DNA of 64,000 nt from Brasenia schreberi (GCA_036023115.1 JAYKKT010000089.1:10318001-10382000), one strand, 5' to 3'; counted from the first letter of the stretch, positions 1-12,121 are shown. Translations and numbers: made by a program. Notes: generated by a model from the letters alone, not told the origin.

Positions 1-3
1 TAT

Positions 4-148
4 AAGTAACATTTCCAACAATTTTTCTATTACTCTAAAAAACTAACCCTAAGAATACATGATCACATCTCCATTTTAACCAATATATATTAATTCTATG
101 AGTAACATCTCCATCAATTTTATATTACTCTTAAAAACTAACCCTAGG
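4..148. repeat. Degenerate direct repeat, about 50 bp, two copies
   Basis: The stretch near positions 4-52 (taac..tccaacaattttt..tattactc..aaaactaaccct) recurs with mismatches near 101-148. The spacing is about 97 bp. The rest of 1-577 is AT-rich and shows no coding signal. Confidence 0.4.
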
Positions 149-577
149 TCTTCAAATTAAAACCCTTTACTTTCTATATCATATAAAGTAATCAATTGAT
201 CAAACTTAAATTTCATATATTCTATTTTTGTTTTACTAAGTTGAAAACTTTTAGTTTCTAATATTTCTTCATACTTTCTAATGTTTCTCTATCGTTCTAA
301 TTTCCTAATAACTTTTTTCTGATATTCTTCCATTAACACAGCATCATCTCCAAATAACATACACCACCGTGTTTGTAGATGTCACCTGTATGAAATCACA
401 TAAAAACTAATCCACAAACTTATTTTTCAGTGTCTTAGCAAAATTTTGCATGAGGATATCAGCATCTCCAGTCCGACAAAGAAATCCAGGAAATGCTGTG
501 TTTGCTGATCGCAAACTCACCAATTTTTGTCACAGATCATGTATTGATTTTCTTCCAACAAATTTTCACTTGAGAAA

Positions 578-1037
578 TTATTTAATTATCTGAAGAGGCC
601 AGTTGAGACCATCTAATTGTTTTCCGCGCGACCAACATTTTTTCCTGGAGCGCCAGTAGATGCTTCTGCTAAGAAAAAGGATTGTGACAAAAAAAGAACA
701 TTCAAATTCCATTGCGATTGTAGTGTCCTCGAGTTCTTTGTGATGATGTAAAGTTCGCTCAACTCTTTCAGCAGTTTTACAATGTTCTTCTCCATTGGTC
801 TGAGGTCAGAGCATAGTTGACATTAATCCAAAGGTTCAACTGCTAGATTGATACCTTTGGCAGCTTATCCTCTTGATAGTATTGTAATAGCATCAAAATA
901 TGCAAATGTTGTGGCAGAGAAGGATCAGTTAAATCGTCCACATTCTCCATGATATGTTTCATGGCGTTTAGATGACTAAACTTAATGCACCTTTTTCGTT
1001 TATCTTCTAATGTTGTCATACCGACTTTTTCTAACAT
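578..1037 (-). CDS. Unrecognised two-exon gene fragment
   Basis: I do not recognise this protein. Reading the minus strand, an exon at 855-1037 (61 codons) starts just after a cag acceptor and ends CCA-AAG before a gtatca donor. The next exon at 578-799 starts after ctcag and, read in phase 0, stays open for 73 codons to a TAA. The joined reading has no stop over 134 residues. The first exon contains TLEDKRKRCIKFSHLNAMKH and is charged and helix-like. The second contains AERVERTLHHHKELED followed by a hydrophobic stretch FFVTILFL. There is no start codon in a good context, since the first ATG lies exactly at the acceptor, so exons upstream are probably missing or unseen. It may be a real 3' gene end, a pseudogene or chance open frames; the matching splice phases are the only argument for it. 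Confidence 0.33.
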
Positions 1038-1509
1038 CTGTGATACCTTAAGAATTTAGAAAAGAAGAGTCTATACCTTCTGTTGAAGTTGTAGATTGAG
1101 GAGAGAGCATTCTTTGAAATCTGAGCATCTTAGTCTATCCATTAATGAGTACAGCTGCAATCTTTAGATGACAATGTGGAGAACCTAGAAGCAGCGTTAG
1201 TATGATTGATACTTAAGCCATCAACCCATACCATAAAGGCCCAATGACATGCTATATATTGATACTGCCAACCATACTATACGACGTGCGATACGAATAA
1301 GACAGTTTAAAAGAGTTAAATGACCGATAGGTGATAAATTCATGGTCGCCATCTTTCAACCATTCCTTTTCCTTCACTTCAGAATCTTAATATGTTGCCA
1401 CAGATAGATAAAAAGCTGGCAATCAATATTCAGAAAGATGATAACATGTGATTGTTCAATCATCTACAAAGTCTTTGATGGCCGCAGTTCAAGAAAGAAC
1501 GCTCTGAAT

Positions 1510-2081
1510 TTAAGTTATATAACCTTTTATGGAGGTGCTAATCCTGTCTGATTGAGGCTGACCTTTTGGGCCCGATGATTTCTGCTGAGAGCTATGAGTT
1601 CTCTTAAGCATTGTGGTGCATGAATCACTTACCAAAGAAGGGAAAGGATTCGTGTAAACTGATGATGCACTCATCCTCTGTCTTGGAGTGCTGCTTGATC
1701 TGACTTTGGCTTTCGCGGATTCCGTATAGACCATATAGCTTGGAAGGGAAGCTGTTGAGCTTGCATTTGATTCATCATCTCTCATGATAGTACCCAGCTG
1801 CATTTTAATTTTTCATTGTTTGAATGGCATTGTTTGACACAGGAAGTTGAAGCATTTGGCTTTCGAACAGGTTTTTTGTCCTTGGAGAATAAAGGAAAGG
1901 CATGTTAAAGACTTCACAGTTGAAAATAACATCGAAATTCTCAAAAGGTTCTGAAGATATTACTTGATGCTCCAGATGATATTCCTTGGCTCTTTCACGC
2001 CTTAGTGTAGCTTGTTGTCTGCTCAATAACTTAGATTCAGTTTGTTCCTTCAAAAGTTGGCTATCCTCGCATCTTTTCTGT
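1510..2081 (-). CDS. IQD (IQ67-domain) protein, last two exons only
   Basis: IQD proteins bind calmodulin and scaffold microtubule or plasma-membrane complexes in plants. Exon 1964-2081 encodes a charged segment with LLSRQQATLRRERAKEY, which resembles the RQEAxxRRERAxxY stretch that follows the IQ motifs in this family. It ends CAA before a gtaata donor. After a 166-bp intron with an aatgcag acceptor, exon 1510-1797 (95 codons plus TAA) contains LPSYMVYTESAKAKVRSSS, the DUF4005-type signature (xYMxxTESAKAKxRS), followed by a Ser-rich basic tail. The phases join cleanly (39 codons, phase 0). The N-terminal exons and the IQ motifs themselves are not found upstream, where an LTR remnant and LINE copies lie. 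The locus is therefore either truncated or split by insertions. The family call rests on two short motifs. Confidence 0.52.
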
Positions 2082-2299
2082 CTGCTTCCGTCATAAATAA
2101 GAAACAAGGTGAGCTATCTGCTAACCAAGAGCCATATAGTAAGGTTAGCAAGCAGCATTAAATCATGCAAAGAGTGTACGTCTTTTTAATTACATACGAT
2201 ATCCAAGACAGTGATATGATTTTCAGCTTTCATTTTCATTTCATGCAATTGGATTGGGAAAAGAAACAAGCCACATATTCAACAAGCTGAAGAAAGCAC

Positions 2300-2745
2300 G
2301 ACTAGATGAAATTATAAGCTGCACGAGTTATGCATCCGCTTACAAGATAAGTGGTCATTATCGGGTGAGGTAATGGATGACCAGTTATCGAGATTTTCAG
2401 TAACGACTTTATGATTTGCTCCAGATGAGGAAAGCCGCAGATGGAAGAATCGAATCACAAATGAGGGGGAGCAGGCTGCCTATAAAAGGCAGTCATTATA
2501 GGTAGTGGAATATACTTTAATACACTTAGAAAAACACATGAGAGAAACTACAAACACCTAAAGCTCATCCCGTGAAAGCCCCTGCGTGGGAACCTCGCAT
2601 CCACTCCAAATCTGTTGCGTACGGAGGCGATTGGCAAGAGCAACACCAAGGAAGAAGATAGGCAATCAGAAGTCGCATGCCGCCAACGCATCATCAGAAT
2701 CCACCGCTGCCACCGGAGGTAGATTCCAATACTGGTATCAGGGCC
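2300..2745 (+). repeat. Solo or partial LTR with primer-binding-like site
   Basis: A TATA-like cctataaaag near 2480 is followed by a transcribed-looking leader. At 2734-2745 stands tggtatcagggc, close to the tggtatcagagc primer-binding site complementary to initiator tRNA-Met used by many plant LTR elements. No second LTR or gag-pol was found, and the left boundary is a guess. An LTR remnant is the best reading. The site lies just upstream (in gene orientation) of the truncated IQD exons. Confidence 0.4.
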
Positions 2746-2859
2746 TAAAAATCCTACAAAAAAAAACAGGTAAGAGAAAAGAAAAGAAAAAACAGAGGAG
2801 GAAGAAGAAGGAAAAAAAAATAAACACGGGAAAGGAGATTAGGGAGAAGCAGAGGCAAG

Positions 2860-3080
2860 GCAGGCCAGAGGCCGAACGACCAGTAGCCAAAAAGACGACA
2901 AGCCGTAAAGGCCAAAGGGCGAATGACCAGCAGCCAAAAAGGCGACAAGCCAGAAAGACCAGAGGTCGAACGGCTAGAAGCCAAGAAGGCCACAAGCAAA
3001 ACAGGCCAGAGGTCGAACAGCTAGAAGCCAAGAAGGCCACAAGCAAAACAGGCTAGAGGCTGAACGGCCAGAAGCCGGAA
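2860..3080 (+). repeat. Degenerate tandem repeat, about 47 bp
   Basis: Units carrying gaacggctagaagccaagaa and cacaagcaaaacaggc recur several times. The clearest pair has cacaagcaaaa at 2991 and 3038, a spacing of 47 bp. The spacing is not a multiple of three, so the Lys/Arg/Gln-rich open frame across it is unlikely to be a conserved protein. It follows the LTR remnant and may be retroelement leader sequence. Confidence 0.5.
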
Positions 3081-3857
3081 AGTAGACACCGCTAGGGACG
3101 CCGACAAACTCCAAGAAAGGCGCGGCAGCAGAAACCTGCCAGGGATGCCATCACTAGAGGGTTCGGCGCCCCCCCTCCTCTTCTCCCTCACTTCTTTCCT
3201 CTCTCCCCTCTCTCCTCCCTGTTTTTTCTCTCAAACCTGTATTCACGTTTTTCTGTTTTGTATTTGTACTAAAAAAAAATGAAAACAACAGGCGGGAAAA
3301 TGGAAATGGTCTAAAAAGACCATTTTGCCTTGGTCATTTTTCATATATTACTCTGTTGTCATTGGGCAAAATTACCATTTGCCCAAATATTTTCAAGTAA
3401 AAAGACTATTTTGCCCTTACTGAGCGAAAAGTTTGTTTTACCCTCTGGCTGTTTGTGAAAATAACCAAATACCGAGATGTAAATTTACAGTCTTACCCTT
3501 CCTAGTTTGGATAATTTCAATTCTGCCATTTAGTCAAAAGACAGGTTTACCCCTGTTCTTTTGAAAAATTATAGATTCGCCCTAAGGGTTAAAATTACAA
3601 TTTTAACTCCGATCAGTTGCGAACTTTACATAAATACCAAAGAGTAATTTTACGAGTTTGTCCTTAGAATTTTACAAAATTACAAAAAGGGGACAAATAG
3701 ATAAAATTACAATTTTGACCTTTGTATTCTTTTAGGGGTACAAAGGCAGAAATCCCTTGAAATTTTTTTCAAAAAGATCACTTGCTAGATATCATGCATC
3801 ATATTAACATGTTTCTTACTATGTATCCTTGTGTTTTTGTGTTGGTTTCCTTTTTAG
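3081..3857. other. Non-coding, with recurring 'ttttgccc' phrases
   Basis: A CT-rich tract (3165-3225) is followed by AT-rich sequence in which phrases such as 'ccattttgccc' and 'aaaattac' recur on both strands. No gene is seen. The style resembles untranslated retroelement sequence. Confidence 0.3.
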
Positions 3858-6188
3858 ACCGGAAGGTAGGGAGATTTTAAATTTTGCTATGGCATTTGAT
3901 CTCTTTATAATCAATACAATCTTCAAAAAACGAGATGAGCATTTAATTACTTATAAGAGTGGCTTATCACAAACACAAATTGATTACTTTATTTGTAAAA
4001 AAAAAGATAGAGCGTGTTATAAAGATTGCAAGGTAATTCAAGGAGAAAGTTTAACCACCCAACATCGACTTTTAGTTATGGATTTACAAATAAAAAAATA
4101 GACAAAGAAGTAAAGAGTACATCGAGCTATTCAGACTAAATTGTGGAACCTCAAAAGCGAGAAAGAAGATATATTTAAACAGAAAGTCCTTCAAGGAGAT
4201 GCTTAGAATTATGGTGGTACACCTTGTGATATGTGGAACAATATGGCTACACATATTAGGAAAGTGGCAAAAGATGTGTTAGGTAAATCTAAGGGAGGTG
4301 TACCGGCACAAAAAGAAGCTTGGTGGCGGAGTGAAGTAGGGCAAAATAAAATTAAGACAAAGAGGGCATGTTACAAATTACATTATGTTAAGAAAACTAG
4401 TGAAACTTTAGAGACATATAAGAAAGCAAAGAAGGAAGCGAAAAAGGTTTTAGTGAAGCAAAAGCTAAAATTTGAGAGGATTTATATAAAAAAACTCAAC
4501 TCAAAAGAAGGTGAAAGAGATATTTTTAGGATAGCTAGGGCTAGAGATAAGAAAACTAAAGATTTTAATTATGTTAGATATTTCAAGGACGAGGATGAAA
4601 AAAATCTAGTAGCAAATGATGATATAAGAAATAGATAAAAAACTATTTTTATAAGTTTTTTAATGAAAATAAAGATATTAGTATTAGCTTAGGAGAGTTA
4701 GCCAAATTAGAAAAATATATAAACCACAAATTTTACCAACGTATTCAAAAGAATGAAGTCAAAGAGGCTCTTAAACATATGAAGGGTGGTAAATCGGTAG
4801 AAGCAGACATTATTCCTATAGAAGTTTGGAAAATAGGAGGAGAAATAGGAATCACTTGGCTCACAAGACTATTTAATGAAATATGAAGAAACCAAAAGAC
4901 GCTCGAGGAATGAAGAGTGAGTACACTTATACCCATATATAAGAACAAGGGAGACATTTAGAATTGTGCGAATTATTGAGGTATCAAGTTAATGAGCAAT
5001 ACTATGAAATTGTGGGAAAGAATTATTGAACGCAGGTTAAGACAAGTATCAAGTACAAGAGAGAACAAATTTGGATTCATGTCAGGCAAATCTACTGTTG
5101 AAGTGATTCACCTTTTGAGACGTCTTAAGAAACATTTTAGAGCAAAAAAGAAAGGCCTTCACATGATATTTATTGATATAGAAAAAGCTTATGATAGGGT
5201 ATCGGGGGAGGTTTTTTAGAGAACTTTGGAAAAAAGAGGTATCTCATTGACATACATTAACCTTATAAGAGACATGTATGACGGTGCAAAAACATGTGTG
5301 AGAACTCATGAAGGAATGACAAACTTCTTTGAAGTTAATATTGGGTTACATCAAGGATCAACTTTAAGTCCATACTTATTTATAATGGTGATTGATGAGT
5401 TAATAAAACATATTCAAGATGAAGTTCCTTGGTGTATTTTATTTGCAGATGATATTGTGTTAGTGGAGGAGTCTAAGGAAAAAATTAATAGAAAATTGGA
5501 ACTATGGAGAGAAACATTAGAAAGCAAAGGCCTTCGACTTAGTAGAACAAAGACAAAATATATGGAATGTAAGTTTGATCATTTGGTTACTTCTCAGGAT
5601 ATAGAAATTAAAAATTGGCACACATTGCATCCCCCAAAAGGAAAGTTTTAAATACCTAGGGTTAATTTTTCAGAGTGATGGAATAATTGATGGAGATGTT
5701 ACGCATAGTATTAATGCTTGTTGGTTAAAATGGAGAGGAGCATCAGGTATTCTTTCTGATAATAAGATATCATTAAAGTTAAAAGGTAAATATTATAGAG
5801 TAGCAATTAGGCCTGCCATGTTTTATGGTTCTGAGTGTTGGGCAGTTAATCATCAACATGTACAAGAGTTGTCTGTAACAAAAATGAAGATGTTGAGATG
5901 GATGAGTGGTCATTTAAGAAAAGATCGTATACATAATGAAGTTATTAGAAACAAATTAGGAGTGGCACCAATAGAGGATAAAATGAGAGAATATCGTTTA
6001 AGATGGTTTGGACATATAGAAAGAAGATCAAAAGAAGAACATGTAAGAATGTATGAAAAACTAGATTTTGAAAGTATTAAAAGAGGTAGAAAACGACCGC
6101 AAAAGTGTCGGAAAGAAACAATAAAGAATGATCTAGCTTATTGTGTGTTAAGTGCTAACATGGCACACGATAGGGAAATGTGGAAACA
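3858..6188 (+). mobile_element. RTE-type LINE, copy A (5'- and 3'-truncated, decayed)
   Basis: This is a non-LTR retrotransposon relic. Segments in order: the end of the APE-type endonuclease ([10 protein letters not shown], then [10 protein letters not shown], to about 4100); a linker rich in Lys; the reverse transcriptase (GFMSGKSTVEVIHLLRRLKK, FIDIEKAYDRV, IGLHQGSTLSPYLF); the catalytic box LFADDIVL near 5440; and the C-terminal YGSECWAVN and RWFGHIERR segments near 5820-6030. Stops and frameshifts lie between these parts (for example near 4100, 4205, 4637, 5219 and 5651). The copy begins in the middle of the endonuclease. It ends before the usual RTE tail, at a junction with sequence rich in 'aaccgaa'. 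The family call follows from the RT block order and from related copies in the window that end in (TTG)n. Confidence 0.8.
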
Positions 6189-6509
6189 CGATAGGGAATG
6201 AACTATGGTATCGGGTCCACATTCCAAATCAAACAAGAAATACGAGAGGGCCATGGATCAAACACACAATGGACCTGAAAGCAAAACAGAACCGAAATAA
6301 TATGATGAGATTTAGCCGGGTTTAGACCCAACCTGGTTGGTGCCCCTAGAACTGACCAAAACCAGAACCGAGAGAACTGAAGCAAAACCAAATCGGAACA
6401 AAGGACTCCCATGGTTTGGTTCCGCTTCCATCTCTTGGACAACCAAATTGGAACTCAAAAAAAGAACCAATAGTTTCGAGTCATTTTTTTTTGTTCTCGT
6501 TTTAAAATC
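6189..6509. repeat. 'Aaccgaa/ccaaaacc'-rich dispersed repeat, left part
   Basis: Short phrases such as ccaaaaccagaaccgag and ggttccgcttcc recur here and again at 7145-7262, where the sequence resumes after a LINE fragment. Similar phrases occur near 13840-14110 and 19985-20060. It is non-coding. Confidence 0.3.
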
Positions 6510-7132
6510 TTTTCATCCTCCAAAAGGAAAGTTTTAAATATCTAGGGTCAATTTTTTAGAGTGATGGAAGAATTGATGGAGATGTTACACATAAAATTAA
6601 TGCTAGTTGGTTAAAATGGAGAGGAGTATCTGGTATTTTTTGTGATAAGAAGATACAATTAAAGTTAAAAGGTAAATATTATAGAGCAACAATTATACCT
6701 GTCATGTTTTATGGTTATGAGTGTTGAGCAGTTAATCATCAACATGCACAAAAGATGTCTGTGACAAAAATGAAGATGTAGAGATAAATGAGTGATCATA
6801 TAAGAAAAGACCATATACATAATGTGGTTATTAGAAACAAATTAGGAGCGACATCAATAGAGGATAAAATGAGAGAATATCGTTTAAGATGGTTTGAACA
6901 TATAAAAAGAAGATCAAAAGAATAACGTGTAAGAATGTATGAAAAACTATATTTTAAAAGTAATAAAAGAGATAGAAGACGACTACAAAAGTGTTAGAAT
7001 GAAACAATAAAGTATGATCTAGCTTATTGTGAGTTAAATGTTAACATGACACATGATAGGGCTATGTGGAAACAAAGAATCCATGTAGCTGACCCTGTCT
7101 AACATGGTAAAAGGCTTAGTTGTTGTTGTTGT
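6510..7132 (+). mobile_element. RTE-type LINE, copy A' (5'-truncated 3' end with target-site duplication)
   Basis: This 3' terminal piece of an RTE LINE starts at catcctccaaaaggaaag and ends in gcttagttgttgttgttgt, the short TTG repeat typical of RTE tails. It overlaps in content with the last third of copy A, so it is an independent insertion. It is flanked by cgttttaaaatc (6498-6509) and cgttttaagatc (7133-7144), a 12-bp target-site duplication with one mismatch. The residual reading frame has many stops. Confidence 0.72.
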
Positions 7133-7440
7133 CGTTTTAAGATCCTCATTGAATTTTATGAATGAAACCAAAACCTCAACTGTTCCCGAAGGTGGGCAGT
7201 TCAGTTCTCGTTCTAGATTTTGGTGGAACCGGCAGTCTCAATTCATTCGGAACCAGTCGAGTCTAAATAGGAAACATCCTCTTAATTCTGTGTATTCACA
7301 GTTGTACAAAATATTTTCGGCTGGGAAGAACAATGAGTTATAACCCAGGGATCCCAAAGTAGGCGGGGCCTTTTTTATTAAATTTAAAGGCCAATCAAAA
7401 TAGAATTCAGTGGACCTGACTTCCATCCCTTTTTCTTCAC

Positions 7441-7760
7441 AGTGGTGAGACGGAGTGTCGAACTCACGATGTTGGGCTTGTGAGTAGACCCCCCTAGCCA
7501 GGTGATCTATGACCGGACTTCGACATCTTAATCCATAATTAGTGAATTGTCAAACTGGTTAATTTCCTTTGGATTTCTTATATTTATCTAATAGGTTTTT
7601 GTTTTCTGTAAAATTCTTTAAGGAGCTCATCTGGCTAAGGGTTTGACTCGCAAATGGGAGGTCAAGAGCTTGATACATGAGCGTGCACCGGGTTCGGCCT
7701 GTACCAAAAGAGAATGATGGCATATGATCGAGGTTCGACTCTCAACTTCGACTTGCTAGC
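7441..7760. repeat. Two tRNA-like (SINE-like) fragments
   Basis: On the minus strand, 7441-7520 reads with gagttcgacactc, a box-B-like motif (GGTTCGANNCC), after a tagatcacctggctag head. On the plus strand, 7620-7760 carries catctggctaagggtttgac and gaggttcgactctc. Both look like RNA polymerase III type promoter pieces of tRNA-derived SINEs. They are too diverged to be called tRNA genes. Confidence 0.35.
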
Positions 7761-8144
7761 AAAGCAAGAACTAGCCAAAATGAAGGATGATTCAATATGA
7801 ATTATTTTTCTTTTTATATTTTTTCTTTTTCTTTTTTGAATTTAAATTGCCTTTTCGGATCAATTCAATTGGGTTCATTTGAACTATTCTCTGAATATTT
7901 TTTAAAAATAAAAAACACAGATAGTCCAATACTACTAACAAGACTGGCCAAAGACACCCCAGGTTCATTAGGATGCCCCTTACTAGGGCACAGCATGTCT
8001 TATAAACTGACAGCAATGCTTGACACGCCGCTCCTCCCAAGATAAAGTAAACCATAGATGACTCAGATACCTTCCGGGCTACTACACGGACACCAGTACA
8101 AGTAGGTATGTCATAATGTCAAGCTGTCTCTCTGTCCTTGGTTT

Positions 8145-8520
8145 AGAGAGAGAGAGAGAGAGAGAGAGAGAACAAGTCCTAAATGCATATATCCTGAATA
8201 ACATCTTTATAGTTTGAGATCAACGTTGAGTTTAATGTATATAATGTAAAAGTATAATAATATTTTTAATTTTAATTAATATATATATAGAGAGAGAGAG
8301 AATAAGTGCTAAATGCATATATCTTGCATAAATATCTTTATAGTTCGAGATCAATCGTTTGATAAGATACTTTGAATTTAATGTATATGATGCACTAGAT
8401 GTATAATACAAAAGTATAATAATACTTTTAATTTTAATTTATTTTGTTGATCTCAAAAATCAAACAATTAGATGTTTATGTAAGCTTATATACCAAAAGA
8501 CATTATGTATTTAGCAAACT

Positions 8521-8557
<37 letters not shown>

Positions 8558-8558
8558 C
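8145..8558. repeat. AG and TA-GA microsatellites
   Basis: (AG)n occupies about 8145-8171, a short tatata-gaga tract lies near 8279-8301, and (TA)n(GA)n lies at about 8519-8557. The sequence between them contains diverged direct copies, for example 'agtcctaaatgcatat..cctgaataa' near 8175 and 'agtgctaaatgcatat..ttgcataa' near 8304. Confidence 0.75.
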
Positions 8559-10185
8559 ATACTCAGTGCACCAACCTATGTATGCTCAAACCTACATTAT
8601 CATTTAAACTATTCGATGTATGATATATTTGATATTTGATATGAGCGATTGAGGTGATAGAAACAAAAGTATTTATAAATGTAATATAGAAAAAAATAAA
8701 GTAGCCATTTTTATTTTATTAACTTAAATCTTCAATGATCATGTTAATCAAACATTGAAAATGTTTAAGTAGATCTGGATGTTTACCATTTTTTCTACAG
8801 ACATGTTATATATATATATATATATATTGTACATATATACCATCCTGACAGGAGAGCTAAAAAACCAAACGAACGTAATGTCGATCTGGATGTTTATGTA
8901 AGCATGCAATACCAGAATTGCCCTTTGAATTATGCCCTCTCTCTATTTTTAAATATAAATATAAATAAGAAAGTTGGAAGATATAAATCATGCACATAAA
9001 CTCCATTCAAGCCAATCTTATTTCAATCAAGATCATGAATTATTGAGATTGAAAATTAAAAAAAAAGTAGAAAATATATGTGAAAATACTTACAATCAAG
9101 TACCCTTTGTACATGTATTTTTTATCTCGATCATTCATGCCCCTCAATCATATATATGTCTATAGATAGATAGATATAGAGAGAGAGAGAGGAAGTGGGA
9201 CCCTATTTGGATCTAAATCTAATACTTGAACTATAACCAAAATGACTAAACGGATCCAAATAATATCCAAACATCTTTGATCCGACTCAAATCCAAATCA
9301 AATGTAGCGCTTCTCATGCACCATAGAAATTGTGTGCTATGTCATTCGGATCGCACACGGATGCTACGACATGTGGTCGATGTCTCATGACACAACAGCC
9401 ATTGAGCCTAGGCTTTCCTGGCTAGTCTGTTGTCTCAAAAAACGTTTCCAGTTAAAGGTCAAGAGTTTTATACTCGGGGTGTGCATATGTAGTAGGAATC
9501 AACTTGTGAACAACCTTGAAAGGGTCTTCAACCAGTCGACCGCGAGATACTTTTCGTATTTTTCAATATTTAGTGATTTTTTAAAGTTTTATATTTATTA
9601 GATAGTTAATGGGCCATGTGAATGACTAAGTTCACTTTTGTTTCAACAAAACCAGTTTGGTCAACCAATTTATGGTATGCCTCTGGCACACAGCTGCTGG
9701 ATTTGCCCTAAAACAGACTTGGACTTTAAGTAGATTTGGATTGAGTTTTATAGACCCGAACTAATAACTAGCAGGCTATTTTGGCTCGCCCTTCGCCAGT
9801 TCAAGAGTTATATGGGCCGAGTCATTCAGCCCTGCTTTAAATATGAGCCACAATTCTCCGGCCCGATCTATTTTGACATCTCTAATTTTAAGTACTTTAA
9901 GCCATTCAAATTTTAATTTAAAATGAGTTTTTATGCATCTATTTATATTCGAATGAACTTCAGCACATGCTAGTCTAGGGCTACAAATTAGAGGATTTGG
10001 AACCGAAAAGGTGGATCTAAGCTATTGGTAAATAGATTCGGAGCTATTTAACGTAGGTGGATGTGTTTGGTTTGCATCATGTGTGCGCGTGCGCACTTGT
10101 AAAGAAAGAGAGGGAGTGTGTGAGAGAGAGGGAAAGAGAGTGTATCCAGTGACTGTTGGCGATATATCAAATCGGCTTTTTTTTT
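8559..10185. other. Gene-free AT-rich DNA
   Basis: There is no open frame with splice support or a recognisable protein. A SINE-like fragment may lie near 9440-9480, where 'gttaaaggtcaagagtttta' resembles the reverse complement of the tRNA-like unit near 10600-10690. Short TA and GA tracts occur near 8810 and 9178. Confidence 0.5.
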
Positions 10186-10378
10186 AACTGGAGAAGGTCG
10201 AAGCTCAACATACACACATGCACCCTCTGGGAGTTGAACTCCCCACCAGCAACAATGGGTATTTTCTTTTACAAGAGGATGCCAAAGCTTAACACACAAC
10301 CACACATGCACTCCCTATGAGTCGAACCCTCAGCAACAACAACGGCACTAGAGCCCCCTGCTATTGAGCTAACGCTCA
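10186..10378 (-). repeat. SINE-like repeat, two adjacent copies on the minus strand
   Basis: Read on the minus strand, 10267-10378 has a tRNA-like head (gagcgttagctcaat), then gggttcgactcat as box B, the 'gtgcatgtgtggttgtgtgttaagct' body and a 'cctcttgtaa' end. A second, 5'-truncated copy lies at 10186-10256. The same family is seen at 12013-12121, 28698-28822 and 58692-58850. Confidence 0.6.
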
Positions 10379-10574
10379 CCACAGTTTATATGCACAGACA
10401 GAATCAGGACTTGTGATGCATTTTATGGATCTAATGTTTTTTATTAGAATTAGTATCTTTTAAATTGTTCTTTTATGGAAATGCTTTAATTGCTGTGTCG
10501 AAATTTGTGATGCATTTTATTGGGGTTATTTGAAAATTAACTTAGAAAGACAAAAATATTTATAAATCACGAAC

Positions 10575-10710
10575 TTTTTTTCTCCATTTTCTTCTGGAGC
10601 AGTGGGAGGCTAAAGCCAGATATGCATGCCCCTGGTATCGAACTTATGACCTTTAACTCCTAAGTTGAACCGCAAGCCAGGTAAGGTATTGCTCATTGTG
10701 CCATTCATTT
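10575..10710 (-). repeat. tRNA-like SINE fragment
   Basis: The minus strand reads acctggcttgcggttcaac, then ataagttcgataccaggg (box-B-like), then gcatgcatatctggctttagcc. It is probably a different SINE subfamily from the one at 10186. Confidence 0.4.
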
Positions 10711-11494
10711 TATGACCGTTTGCTTACCATCGTCATCTTCCATCATAAATATCACACTTTATGACCATCACCACCTACCATTATCATTACCATGACTGTT
10801 CATGACCATAATTATCACCACCACACGCTACCATCACCACAAGCACAACTCTCAATTGTCACCACCACCCACTTCCACTAAGTAACCGTTACGCGTCATT
10901 GTCACCACCACCCACTTCCGCTAAGTAGCCATTAAGCATCATTGTGACTACCGTCATGACCACTACTATTTCAGCCACCACCACCGTGCTACCTCCACAA
11001 TCATCACCATGCACCATGATCAACGCCAGTATCATTTAGAGCATATTGATACTAGGGGTGCAACCGAATCTAGTGGAATGGGCACAGAGCTCGGATTGAA
11101 CTTAAACTCGTGGCCTATCAATCCGACATTTAATCTCGAGCTCCGACTGAGATATATTCAAAAAATGCAAATTCGGCCTCTTAAACACGTTTTTTTCCGA
11201 GTCGAGTAAGTTCATGAACAAGCTCGATTAGGCTCAGCTCGAGAACGAGCTGTGTGGGCTTGAATGAACAAGTGAATAAGAAAAAACCCAACTACGACAT
11301 GTGCTTGGGCCACGTATTAACGAACCCCATGGTTTTATATGTTATGTGCTTTGACATGTTCTATTTATATATAAAGCTTGATTAGGCTGGCAAGCAACTT
11401 GAACAGTATTCTTGAGCCCGAGCTCGGCTTGTTCATATGTCAAGTTCAACTTGAGCTCATTTCTAACTCAGACAAGACAATCCAATTCGAGAGT
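10711..11494. other. Gene-free; 'caccaccac' trinucleotide-like tract
   Basis: About 10730-11010 is rich in accatcacc / caccaccac phrases, with a short imperfect duplication ('accacccacttcc.ctaagtagcc'). No supported gene. Confidence 0.45.
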
Positions 11495-11620
<126 letters not shown>

Positions 11621-12012
11621 ATAGTACATATAGAAGTGTGTTTATATATGATATAGATAGTACATGTGTAATATTATGAATTTTGTTACACATACAGTGT
11701 ATATACTCTATGTGTGCGTGTAATATACATCCCATAGATGGTGTTTTGGCTGGGTTGATCCGGGCTGGACCCGAAATGGGTCATGCTCAGACTTCAAGAT
11801 GGATCCGAAGTGACCTGTCTTGAACCCAACCCATCGATCTGATTGCCACCCTTACACTGAAGAGTTTGGATCAATAATTTGATGCTAAAAGAACTTATTC
11901 CATTTCCTTTGTAGGGTGCTTATGACTCTAATTAAACTAAGACTTCTTTCACTTTTCATCAAATCTATCTTTTTAGATCTGCATTAGCTCAGTCTGTTTT
12001 TTCTCTTTTTGG

Positions 12013-12121
12013 TTACGAGAGGAGGCCGAGGATTAATGCACATACACATGCACCTTGTGAGAGTCGAACTCCCCACCAGCAACAACAGCACCAGAGTGCC
12101 TTACCTTTGAGCTAATTCTCT
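12013..12121 (-). repeat. SINE-like repeat
   Basis: The minus strand has 'gagaattagctcaaaggtaag' (box-A-like), 'ggggagttcgactctc' (box-B-like) and the end 'cctcggcctcctctcgtaac'. It is the same family as the copy at 28698. Confidence 0.6.

Noticed and set aside
2586..3056. 156-codon Lys/Arg-rich plus-strand frame as a gene
   Set aside because: It crosses a tandem repeat with a 47-bp period and has no protein motif.
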